Positions 1 to 10,344 of a stretch of 64,000 nt of DNA are shown here, piece by piece. The translations under genes and the position numbers were made by a program. Location of the stretch: contig JAITYX010000003.1 in assembly GCA_021018815.1 (NCBI GenBank), positions 8,120,501 through 8,184,500 on the forward strand. The letters run 5' to 3'. Origin of the DNA: Talinum fruticosum (lineage: Eukaryota > Streptophyta > Magnoliopsida > Caryophyllales > Talinaceae). Position 1 is the stretch's first letter. Every line of letters begins with the position of its first letter. The notes below the pieces were generated by a model. That model did no database searches. It had not been told where the DNA came from and saw only the letters and a program-made list of their open reading frames with translations.

Positions 1-859
1 GAAGTTATGGGAGATACCATTCTTATCGCAGAACTCTGCAAATTCCGAGTAATTGAACTCGCTTCCATGGTCGGTTCGAATTCTTTTAATCCGAGTCCGA
101 GACTCAACTTGAATTTTCATGCAGAGCTTGCTCGAACTCTTTGAAAGTCTGCATTTTTGTGCTTAAGAAAGCACACCCATGTAAATCGTGAGTAGTCATC
201 AACGATTACAAGTATATATGATTTAGCTCCGAGACTCTTTATAGGGATTTCGCCATATAAGTCCATATGAAACTTTTCAAGCACTTTGGATGTGGAAACG
301 ATTTTGAGAGATTTGAAGGATGATCCGACTGTTTCCCTTTTGTGCATGCTTCACAAATTTATCTTTCTTAAATGCATAGTTAGGTAATCCTCTTACTAAA
401 CCATGAGATGCTAGCTTTTTGATGGTGTCCATGCTAATATGACCTAGTCTACGATGCCATGTCCAAGAATCATCATGCAGAGATGCTTTTGAACACGATA
501 AGTTCCGACTTGGATCCGAAAGAGGAATAGTGTAGGTGTTACCCGATCCCTTACCCGAGAGCTTAGTCTCTTTGGTAGTTGCATCGTAAATATAGCAATT
601 TTACTTAGTGAACCTTACCTGTTGACCTTTGTCACACAGTTTAGAGATGCTTGAGTAAATTGTACTTTAATCCTTTGATAAGATAGACTGGGCCGACCAG
701 ATTGTTTCCTTTTCCAATCTTGCCTATTCCAACTATCTTGCCTTTCTGTCATCTCCAAAAGTGACTTTGCCTCCTTTGTAATCTTCCAACTCGAAAAGAG
801 TCTTGAATATCCCGACATGTGACGTGAGCATCCACTCGTCCAGTACCAATGACCTTTTG
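1..859 (-). pseudogene. Element A protease and integrase (partial, broken)
   Basis: The reading order on the minus strand is protease near 845-790, GAG-pre-integrase near 600-330, then the integrase core up to the edge. The protease signature reads WTSGCSRHM (W-T-S-G codons at 842-831) where Ty1/copia proteases have L-D-S-G, so the catalytic Asp is absent. The pre-integrase zinc-binding region (H...H...C..C) is recognisable, as is the start of the integrase catalytic core with DLYGEIPIKSLG and VIVDDYSRFTWV near 270-190. The second catalytic Asp segment (TDHG-like) lies near 75-60. Several frameshifts and stops separate these blocks. The integrase glutamate lies off the window, so catalytic completeness cannot be judged. 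Confidence 0.85.
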
Positions 860-2711
860 TCCTTTCTCGAGTTACCTGCATGTTAGAAACATACTAACCC
901 TTCTCACTTCCTCTAACGAACCTAATAACTCCCTGTATCGTGGTTCTTTTTCGAGGAAGAAGACTCTTGGGAACCCAGATTTGAATTACTATGGGTTTGG
1001 TCCGATTCTGAGTCTTCCTTTTAGAAAACCGAGTCTATGTCTCTTTCTTTTCAAAATCTTTTCTTTTATAAAGTGGTGGAGAAGGTTTTCTACTGTAAGT
1101 CTGGTCTAGGCTCGATCCCGCTTTCGTTCTTATGAATAGGACCCTGCTCAGCCTTCCCGAACTTAACAGTTCCAGCATTTCTTTTGAATAGATCCGAGTA
1201 GGAATTTGATTCCTCCTCTTTGTTAAAACCAAGTCCTTCCTTTATGAAGGAGACCCATTGAGATCCTAAGAGCATGTCAAGGTTTTTCGACCTTGAGTAA
1301 ATTTCAAAACAAGCTCTTGAGACTCATTGAGCTTTTGTTTTAGATGCATGTTTTCTCTCCTGAGTTTCTCGGACTCAGTCTCATTAGCTTGAGTACCAAT
1401 CTTGAGTTCTCTTAGAGTGAGTTTCAGCTTTTCCAATACATTTTTCAAACTGGTGCTCTCGGACGTAAGAGACTCAAGTTGTTATTTGTATTGTGAAGAA
1501 TCGGAATTGGACTTTTCTTCCAAAGTGTAAATATATTTGGCTAAATCAACTTTGGAAAACTTAAGGAAATAATCAATTACCTCCTGAAGATTTGTTTCCT
1601 CATTGTCCGAGTTGTCGAGTCTCACTCGGATTCAACTTCCGAGTCTAATAGAGCCATCGGACATTTTGAATCATCCGAGTCTTCATCTTCTTTAGATGAA
1701 TCTTCATCAATCCATGTGGCCATCATAGCCTTCTTCTTCTTTCTATCCCTCTTTCTTCTTGGACAGTCTTTGACTATGTGATCTTTGTCTGCCACATTAA
1801 GAACAACCTGAGTTCTTAGTTAAAGATAACTTTGAAGGAGATGAGTGTTTACCTTTTCTATCCTTCTTATCTTTCTTGTAGAACTCTTTTCTTTGCCTTT
1901 TCTCCCATTTCTTATGCTTCATCATTCTTTTTAAGCCTCGAGCAATGAGTGCCATGGGATCTTCTTTTGAATTTGAGAAACTCATATTTTCTCCTCTCGC
2001 TTTCGAGGCCTTCAGCGCAATATTCCTTTTAGTGCCGACTTCGGCATCCTCTTCTTCCGAGATGGATATCATGGGCAAGTAGCTTCCCAATTAGTTCGTA
2101 TGCCTTTAGTTGAGAGAGGTTCCGAGCTTCCTCGATGGCTGTCACCTTGGGACCCCATCTTCTCTTGAGTTGACTCCTTAGGATTTTTCTCGCACATCTC
2201 TTCATGGGAAATCTTTCTACCCAGAGATTTGAGATTGTTTGTAATCTCGGTGAAGCGTATAAACATCTTAGTGATGTTTTCTTTTGGCTCCATCTTGAAC
2301 AGCTCGTATTTGTGAAGATATTGACTTATCTTCGCTCGTCTTACTTGTCCGGTTCCTTCATATGTATTCACAAGAGTGTCCCACACATCTTTGGTTGTGT
2401 CACAAGGTGACACTTTGTTGTATTCTTCCGAGCTGATGGCGCACATCGGAATGTTTATTGCTTAAAAGTTCTTTTTGAACTTTTACGCCTCTTCGATGGT
2501 GTATTCGAACTTTGCTTTAGGCACGGGTCTTGTATCTTCCATATTCATTGGAATGTAATTGCCTTCTTGTGTGATATTCCATACATCTTCAACATGATCC
2601 AGTAGAAAGCATTCCATGAGCCTCTTCCAGTGCATGAAGTTTGATCCTTTGAACTTTGGTGGTTTGCTTGGAAGATCTTCCTTTATCGAGCTCTCCGTTG
2701 TTCCGAGCCAT
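860..2711 (-). pseudogene. Element A gag (broken)
   Basis: The start is taken at the ATG of MARNNGE (minus, 2711), 46 bp downstream of the primer site and conserved in B, D, F and G. The N-terminal part carries PPKFKGSNFMHWK and the copia gag core (ITNNLKSLGRKIS). The zinc knuckle of pattern CX2CX4HX4C (GSKDHIVKDC) falls near 1806-1760. It is followed by the basic/acidic stretch KKAMMATW and a Glu/Asp-rich segment. A coiled coil with heptad-like leucines (LEKLKLTLRELK) lies around 1450-1290. One-base indels break the frame at the start, at the knuckle and in the acidic region. Gag coats the RNA in virus-like particles; a long coiled-coil gag is usual in Sireviruses. Confidence 0.88.
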
Positions 2712-2756
2712 TTGATCATTAGACCTTTGGATTGTTAGATTCTTTCTGAAAGGTTA

Positions 2757-2769
2757 GGCTTTGATACCA
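2757..2769 (-). promoter_or_regulatory. Primer-binding site, element A
   Basis: On the minus strand this reads TGGTATCAAAGCC, one mismatch from the plant initiator-Met tRNA primer site TGGTATCAGAGCC. It lies two bases (AT) inside the LTR end. Confidence 0.88.
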
Positions 2770-2771
2770 AT

Positions 2772-4249
2772 TGAAGGTTTGCTCTTGGAGAATCTTAGTC
2801 ACCCTAGAAAGGGGGGTGAATAGGTTGATGAGGAAATTTTAACAAACTTAGAAGATTAAAGCTTGAAAGGAGCAATATAGATAATCCGAGTCTAGATTGG
2901 ACTCGGAAAAGTATAAACTCGGATATACGTGGAAACCCTCCCGGGGCGAGAAAACCACGACCAGTGTTAGTCCAAGCACCAAGTCAAATCCACTATTTTG
3001 AATCCACAAAATACGAGTAGACTAACACAACTAGAATTGCTCCCTTAAAAAATTCCTTACGAGTTTTCCTAAACTAAGAAGTTCCCTTATCCGATCTAGT
3101 ACTTCCTAACCGAGGTAACCTTTACAGCTAGGGACAACCGAGCTGAGTTAACCCTTACAGACTCGATCAAGGGACCTTACTCAAAAGTAAGAAACAAGTA
3201 TGTGGATCGATTACAAGACTTTACAACTCGAAAGTATGACTTACAAGTCGGGAGTTGTAAATATAAGATTGAATGAGTATCATACAAGGAGATATAATTT
3301 TAGTAATGTATTTCGCAATCTTCAAGTCTTGAGAGTTGGCTTCTATTTATAGATGACCAAGCGGATTAGCCGTTGTGACTATCTTCCGAATAGAAGTCCT
3401 TTGTGATCGTTATAACGGTTCTTTTGAGTTGCTCGAAAAGATCCGTTCGGATGTGAATGTCGCGCAATGGCTCTTGACTCCAAAAAGTGCTCCAATCAGC
3501 TTGTGGCGTCCGAAAAGTAAGGTGGAAACCATCGTTGATCTTAGTGTTGAAGATTTTTAGTTTTGGAAACAGACAACCCTAACACGTTGTCCGAACCTTG
3601 TTCGAAGTAGAAATGCCTTGTCTGTTGGTGATTGACAGCTGAAGCCGGTTACTTTTGTAATTCAAAAATAGGATAACCTCATTTAGATAACCTACAAAAG
3701 TAAACAATTTTGGTTCTCAAAGTATAAAATACTTTGGTCCAAGATTAGGCACGAGATAATAATTTAATTAAGATAATTAAATGCAAAATTATCATAGGCC
3801 TAGAGGAGTGGAATTTTCTCGAGACTAACATTCATTACACTCGGAATTATCGAGTCGAGTCTTAGGAAAAATCAAGTTATAAAGAAAATATTAGAGTCTA
3901 AGTACTTGATCTAGACAAATAATTCTCGAACAAACATGATGACTTGGAAAGATGAATTAATGTTGTAATTCACTTTAGCTCGGAATATGAAGTCGAACTT
4001 AGATTAGAAGTGTTAGAGAGATTATTTGAACATGCGATAAATGTAAGTGGTGTCCGAGTGACTCGAAACATCAGTGTGAGTTGATGAACAAGAATGTGGA
4101 TTCTAAGACAGTCGGAATCGAATGAAAACATATGCAATAGTTTCTATATTACTCGGAATGACTTGTAATCAAAACTTAGGAGGGATGAGGTTTGTACCTG
4201 AGTCCTTGATAGTACTCGGAATGATATAAATTCAGAGTCCGAGTCTTCA
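2772..4249 (-). repeat. 5' LTR of element A
   Basis: 1478 bp, bounded by TGAAGG...GTCTTCA on the plus strand (TG...CA with 5-bp inverted ends). A TATA box CTATAAATAG (minus) lies at 3352-3343. Upstream of it (element sense) are AACGGCTA (3374-3367) and the near-palindrome CGTTATAACG (3408-3417). The part after the TATA box carries the family block with CCTTACAG/GGGACAACCGAGC. Confidence 0.93.
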
Positions 4250-4472
4250 CTAATTATTTCCTCCTCCACTATCCCACGCTCAAACCACCATACCCCATTA
4301 CTTTTTTACTTTTCCGGCGGTAAAACTGCCGAAATTTATAAAAACCTATCCTAAATATATCTAATTTAAGACATGTTGAACCCCAAATTGAAAATTCATA
4401 TCTTACACCCACAATGATAGAAAATAATAAGAAAGATGCTTTTAAACAAGATATTCAATGTCCGAGTCTTCA
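4250..4472. other. Non-element spacer and deletion scar between A and B
   Basis: About 184 bp (4250-4433) match neither element and show no ORF. They include a poly-pyrimidine/GCCGAAA stretch and may be the original target DNA of A. Next come two short patches from the family: 20 bp identical to a minus-strand pre-integrase segment (4434-4453, compare F near 38147) and 20 bp of LTR terminus ending GTCTTCA (4453-4472). They abut B's RT abruptly. Confidence 0.7.
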
Positions 4473-6989
4473 CAATCATACCTCGATAGAGTTTCGATCT
4501 CTTGTTTTACCTTTCTCGTCCGGGTCCGGTTTCATACTCGCTACTCATTGGTGTTGCTGCATGTTTTACATCTTGAAGCTTGTACTTCTTTAGCAACTCC
4601 TTGGTATTCTCAGATTAATGGACATAGATGCCATCTTTATCTTATCCGATTTGTACACCAAGAAAGAAATTGAGCTTTCCCATCATGCTCATTTAGAATT
4701 CCTTTCTCATCAACTTAGAGAAATCTCGACATAGATTTTCATTAGTAGCACCAACTATTATATCATCAACATTAATCTGAGCAATGAGAAAGTCTTTCCC
4801 CTTGGTTTTTATGAAAATAGTTTTATCAATCTGACATCTTTTGAAATCGTTTTCAACTAAGAAACCGCTCAGTCTTTCATACCAAGCTCTCGGAGCTTGT
4901 TTAAGAACATAAAGAGCCTTTTGCAATTTGAAAACATGATTTGGAAATTATAAGTTTTCAAATCTAGGGGTTGCTCAACATAGACTTCCTCTTGAATGAA
5001 ACCATTAAGAAAAGCACATTTAACATCCATTTGATATAACTTAATATTCATACTTGATGTAAATGCCAAAAGGATTCTAATTGCTTCAATCCTAGCAATC
5101 GGTGCAAAGGTTTCCCAACAATGAATCCCTTCTTCTTGATTGTAACCTTTAGCTACAAGTCTAGCCTTATTTCGACTACCAACCCATCCTCATCCAGTTT
5201 GTTTTTGAAACCCATTTGGTTCCTATGATTGGGTGGTCGGAAGGTCGTTTGGTCAAATTCTAGACTTGGTTTCTTTCAAATTGATTAAATTCCTCATGCA
5301 TGGCTTCTACCCATTCAGGTTCATTTAGGGCCTCTAGTGCATTTCTGGGTTCGAGTTAATGATATAAATGCAGTGAATGGACATAGAGTTTGTAAAGAAG
5401 AGCGAGTTCTTACCCCACTCGTTGATGTTGGACAAAATATTCTCGAGTGGGTGGCTCAAAGCATATTTGAATGCTCTACCTGTTCTCCGGTTTACCAGAT
5501 TTGTTGGCTGTACTTGGCTGATCTTCGGTGGTCCGATGTGGCTGAGTTTGCTCATCTGTTTGACATTCGAGCATTCCGAGCTGGCTCTCGAGCTAGTTCG
5601 ATCGAATCATGATGTTCTCAGCTGCCTTATTGTGAGTTGCTTTCTTTTGACTTTGTCCGAGCTCAGCTTCAGTAAGATCATCTTCATCTTGACTTAGCTT
5701 CGGATCCGAGAATGTTAACTAACTTGTTTTTCCCTGATCAATCTCATCAAACACAACGTGGATGCTTTCTTCCACTTTGTTACGTCTTTTATTAAACACA
5801 CGATAAGCTTTACTATGAGATGAATAACCCGGAAAGATACCTTCATCCGACAGAGCATCAAATTTGGCCAGGTGATCCTTACCATTATTGTGAACATAGC
5901 ATTCACATCCGAAGGGCATGAAGTATGAGATGTTGGGTTTCTTTCCCTTGTACGGCTCGTATGGAGTTTTCTTCAAGATGGGTCCGATGAGGCATCCGCT
6001 CGGTGTGCGGTTCTGTTGTGTTGATCGCCTAAGACCAGAAATAGTAAGGTAGATCGTGCTCGGTCATTATCGTCCTTCCTATTTCTTCAAGAGTTTGATT
6101 CTTTCTTTCCACTAGTCCATTCTGTTGTGGAGTTCGGGTGTTAAAAGTTGTGAGAGATACCATTCTTACCGCAGAACTCCGCAAATTCTAAGTAATCAAA
6201 CTCCCTTCCATGGTCGGTTCGAACTCTTCCGATCCGAGTCCGAGACTCTACTTGAATTTTTATGCAGAGCTTGTTGAACTCTTTGAAGGCTTCATTTTTG
6301 TTCTTGAGAAAACAAACCTAGGTAAATCATGAGTAGTCATCAACAATCACAAGTACATATGATTTACATCCGAGACTCTTTATAGATATTTCACCACATA
6401 AATCCATATGCAGCATTTTAAGCACTTTGGATATGGAAAAAGTTTTGAGAGGTTTGAAAGATGATCTCGCCCTGTTTTCCTTTTGTGCATGCTTCACAAA
6501 TTTGATCTTTCGTAAATGCACAGTTAGGTAAACGCGTAACAAAACCAGGAGATGCAAGCTTTTTGATAGTGTGCATGCTAACGTGACCTAGTCTATGATG
6601 ACATGTCTAAGAATTATCATACAATGATGCTTTTAAACAACATAAATTCTGACTTGGATTAGAAAGAGGAATAGTGTAGGTATTACTCGAGAGCTTAGTC
6701 TCTTTGGTGGTAGCATCGAAATATAACAATTGGTCCGCTTGAACCTTACATCTTGACCCTTGTCGCACAATTGAGAGATGCTGAGTAGATTGTACTTTAT
6801 TCTCTTGAAAAGATAGATCGGGCTAACCAGATTGTCTCCTTTCCCAATCTTGCCAACTCCAACTATCTTACCCTTCATTGTCATCTCCAAAAGTGACTTT
6901 GCCTCTTTTGTAATCTTCCAACTCAAAGAAGAGTCTTGAATCTCAAGACATATGGCGTGAGCATCCACTGTCTAAGTACCAATGGCCTT
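4473..6989 (-). pseudogene. Element B pol: PR-INT-RT (3'-truncated)
   Basis: Protease keeps the canonical LDSGCSRHM (L-D-S-G codons 6975-6964). Integrase blocks follow: pre-integrase near 6800-6480, DLCGEISIKSLG near 6410, then the C-terminal part PYEPYKGKKPNISYFMPFGCECYVHN near 5975-5880. RT begins near 5230 and shows [21 protein letters not shown] and KGKDFLIAQ. The RT active-site box reads N-V-D-D (4773-4762) instead of YVDD. Stops and frameshifts occur throughout, and the coding region ends at the deletion point 4473. Confidence 0.87.
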
Positions 6990-8824
6990 TTGTCCTTTTC
7001 TCGAGTTACGTGCAAGTTAGAAACACACTAACCCTTCTCACTTCCTCTAAGAAACCTAGTAACTCCCTTTACTGTGGTTCTTTTATGAGGAAGAAGACTC
7101 TTGGGAACCTAGATATGTATAACTTTGGTTTTGGTCCGATTCTAAGTCTTCCTTTCGTAAAACCGAGTCCGTGTCTCTTTTGTTTTGGAATTCTCTTCTT
7201 TTATAAACCGGCGGAGAAGGTTTTCTCCTATAAACTAGTCTAGGCTCAGTCCTCCTTTCATTCTTATGAATAAGACCATGCTCAGCCTTCCCGAAGTTCA
7301 CAGCTCTAGAATCCTTTTTGAAAAGATTTGAGTAGGAATTAGATTCCTCCTCTTCGTTAAAACCATGTCCATCTTTCCTGAATGAGACACACCGAGAGCC
7401 TAAAAGCATATCAAGGTTTTTCTAACCTTGAGTGAATTTCAAAACAAGTTCTTGAGACTCATTGAGCTTTCTTTTCGGACGCTCATTTTCTGTTCCGAGT
7501 AACTCAAACTTAGTCTCATTGGCTTGAGTACTAGTCTTGAGTTCTTTCGGAGTTAGTCTCAGCTTTTCCAATTTATTTTTCAAACCATTGCTCTCGAAAT
7601 CGGAGACTCAAGTTGTTCTTTGAATTGAGAAGAATCAAAATTGGACTTTTCTTCCAAAGTATAAAAATATATTTAGCTAAATCAACTTTGGGGAACTTGA
7701 GAAAGTATTGAATTACCTCATGAGGACTTGTCTCCTTAGTGTCCGAGTTGTCAAAGTGTGACTCGGATTCAACTTCGTGTTCTGTTAGTGCCATCGGACA
7801 CTTTGAGTCATCGGAATCTTCATCTTCTTCAAATGTGTCTTCATCACTCCATGTGGCCATCATAGCCTTCTTCTTCTTTGTATCTCTCTTTCTTCTTGGA
7901 TAGTCTTTGACTATGTGATCTTTGCTGCCACATTCAAAATAGCCGAATTCTTAGTTAAAGATAATTTAGAAGGAGAGGATTATTTACCTTTTCTATCCTT
8001 CTTATCTTTCTTAAGGAATTCTTCCTTTAGCCTCTTCTGCCATTTCTTTTGAACCCTCGAACAATGAGTGCCATAGGGTCTTATTCTGAGTCCGAGGAAC
8101 TCGGACTTTCTCCTCTACATTCCGAGGCTTTCAGCGCAATGTTCTTTTGGGTGCCGACCTTGGCATCCTCTTCTTCCGGTGAATTTCATGGGTAAGTAGC
8201 TTCCCAATTTGTTCGTCCGGCTTTAGTTGAGAGAGGTTCCGAGCTTCCTCGACGGCTGTCACCTTGAGACCCCATTGTCTCTTTGGTAGACATCTTAGAA
8301 TTTTTCTGCACATTTCTTCATGGGAAATCTTTCTACCCGGAGATTTGAGATTGTTTGTAATCTCAATGAAGCGTATAAACATCCGAGTGATGTTTTCATC
8401 CGTCTCCATCTAGAACAGCTCATATTTGTGAAGATATTGACTTATCTTCGCCGCTTCGCTTGACTTGTTGCTTCATACATGTTGACAAGAGTGTCCCACA
8501 CATCTTTAGTTGTGTCACGGCTGACACTCTGTTGTACTCTTCCGAGCCGATAGCACACATCGAATGGTCATCGCTTTGAAGTTCTTTCCGAACCTTTTGA
8601 CTCCTCATTGGTGTACTCAAACTTCTCTTTAGGCACAGATCTTGTACCTTCTATCTTTATTGGAATGTAATTGCCTTCTTGGATGATGTTCCAAACATCT
8701 TCATTGTTGTCCAGACAGAAAGCATTCCATTAGCTTATTCCAGATGCACTAAGTTTGATCCTTTGAACTTTGGTGGTCCGGTCGAAGATCTTCCTTCATC
8801 GAACTTTCCAATGTTATGAGCCAT
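6990..8824 (-). pseudogene. Element B gag (broken)
   Basis: The ATG of the conserved MAHN start is at 8824. The copia gag core (FIEITNNLKSPGRKIS, LPKRQWGLKVTA) lies near 8400-8200. The zinc knuckle retains FECGSKDHIVKD but its first Cys reads Tyr (GYFECG) and the last reads Tyr (KDYP), near 7900-7950. The basic run is followed by MMATWSDEDTFEEDEDSDDSK near 7863-7800, then a coiled coil to about 7450. Multiple one-base indels are present. Confidence 0.85.
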
Positions 8825-8867
8825 ATGATCATTAGAGCTTTGGATTGTTAGATCCTTTTGAAAGGCT

Positions 8868-8880
8868 AGGCTCGATACCA
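8868..8880 (-). promoter_or_regulatory. Primer-binding site, element B
   Basis: On the minus strand it starts TGGTATCGAGCC, a one-base-shorter variant of the initiator-Met tRNA site, two bases inside the LTR boundary. Confidence 0.8.
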
Positions 8881-8882
8881 AT

Positions 8883-10344
8883 TGAAGGTTTGCTCTTGGA
8901 GAGTGTTAGTCACCCTAGAGGGAGGGGTGAATATGGTGAAGGGGAAATTTTAACAAATTTAGAAGATTTAAGCTTGAGAAGAATTAACAAGATAATTTGA
9001 GTCTAGATTGGACTCGTAAAAGTGGATACATAGATATACGTGGAAACCCTCATGGGGCGGAAAACCACGGACAGTGCTAATCCAAGGACCAAGTCAAATC
9101 CACTATTTTGAATCCTCAAAATACAACGGATCGACGCAACTGAATTGCTCCTTTAGACAATTCCTTATACAGTTTTCCTAGACTCATAAATTCCCTTATC
9201 CGATCTAGTATTTCGTAACCGAGTTAACCTTTACGGCTAAGGACAATTGATCCGAGTTAACCCTTACAGCTCGGTCAAGGGACCTTACTTAGAAAGTAAG
9301 AAGTGTATGTGATCGACTACAAGACTTTACAACTCGGAAAGTATGAATTATAAGCTAGGAGTTGCAAGTAGAAGATTGAATATGAAAACAATGACTTTTG
9401 CTTAAGTAATGTGTTTCAACAATAGCTTGAGCAATTTTCTAGTCTTGTAAAGTGGCTTCTATTTATAGATGACCAAGCAGATTAGCGAGTTGTGCCTGGT
9501 TTCCGAACGAAGTCTTTCCCGGCCGTTGTAACGGCTCTTCTAAGTCGCTTAGAAAAGATTCATTGCGATGCGAACGTTGTGCAACAGCTCTTAGCTTTGA
9601 AAGGTGCTCCAGTCAACCGGTAATGGCTGAAAACTAAGGTGGAAACCACTGTTGAGCTTAGCATTTAAATTTTCCAATTTTGGAAATTGACAACCCCGAC
9701 ACAGCTGTCCGAGCCTTGTTCGAAGTATATAGGCCTTGTTTGCTGGTGATTGACAGCTTGAAGTCTGGTTACTTTTGTAATTTAAAAATGAGATAGCCTT
9801 GTTTGGATAACCTACAAAAATAAACCACTTTGGTTCTCAAAGTATAAAATACTTTGGTCCAAGATTATGCACGAGATAATAATTTAATGAAGACAATTAA
9901 GTGCATAATTATCTTAGCCCTAGAGGAGAGGAATTTTCCGAGTCTAATATTCATTATACTCAAATTTTATCGTAGTCGATCCTAAGAAAAATCAAGTTAT
10001 AGGTGTGAAAACATCAGAGTATAAGGACTTGATCTGGACAAATAATTCTTAAACATACATACTGACTTAGAAAGGTTAATTACCACCGTAACTCGGATAA
10101 AAGCGTTAGAGAGATTGTTTGAACATGCGATAGATCCGCGTGATGTCGGAGTGACTCGTAAAGATCAATATGAGAAGATATATAAGAATGTATTTTCCGA
10201 GTCAGTTAGAAATGAATGAAAACTTATATAGGAAATTCTATAACACTCAAAATGACTTGTAATCAAAACTTAGGAGAGATGAGGTTTGTACCTTAGTTTT
10301 TATGTAGTACTCGTAATGATTTAGATTTAGAGTCTCGATCTTCA
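8883..10344 (-). repeat. 5' LTR of element B
   Basis: 1462 bp, TGAAGG...GATCTTCA on the plus strand. TATA box (minus) at 9468-9459. A perfect CCGTT-GT-AACGG palindrome at 9523-9534 lies just upstream of it in element sense. Confidence 0.92.

Larger units (their letters stand above)
1..4249 (-). mobile_element. Element A: Ty1/copia (Sirevirus-like) retrotransposon, 5' half
   Basis: Minus-strand LTR retrotransposon entering from the left edge. In element order it shows the 5' LTR (4249 to 2772), a Met-tRNA primer site, gag, protease and most of integrase. RT, RNase H, the extra ORF and the 3' LTR lie outside the window. The LTR end facing right reads ...GTCTTCA and is followed by CTAAT, the presumed target duplication, whose partner is not in view. 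The LTR 5' end is of the younger type (TCCTTGATAGTACTCGGAATG on the plus strand), like F, G and H. Confidence 0.93.
4473..10344 (-). mobile_element. Element B: copia retrotransposon missing its 3' part
   Basis: Minus-strand element with 5' LTR, primer site, gag, PR, INT and RT. It stops at 4473 inside the RT-RNase H junction (after YRGMI). RNase H, the extra ORF and the 3' LTR are deleted. Its LTR end at 10344 directly abuts plus-strand pre-integrase of element C, so B inserted into C. CATAC (10345-10349) is the presumed right-hand target duplication; the left copy was lost with the deletion. LTR sequence near the end (TGTAGTACTCG) is of the older subfamily. Confidence 0.9.

Noticed and set aside
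5337..5697. Overlapping plus-strand frames of about 90-106 codons
   Set aside because: They are antisense to the RT linker of element B, and neither resembles a known protein.
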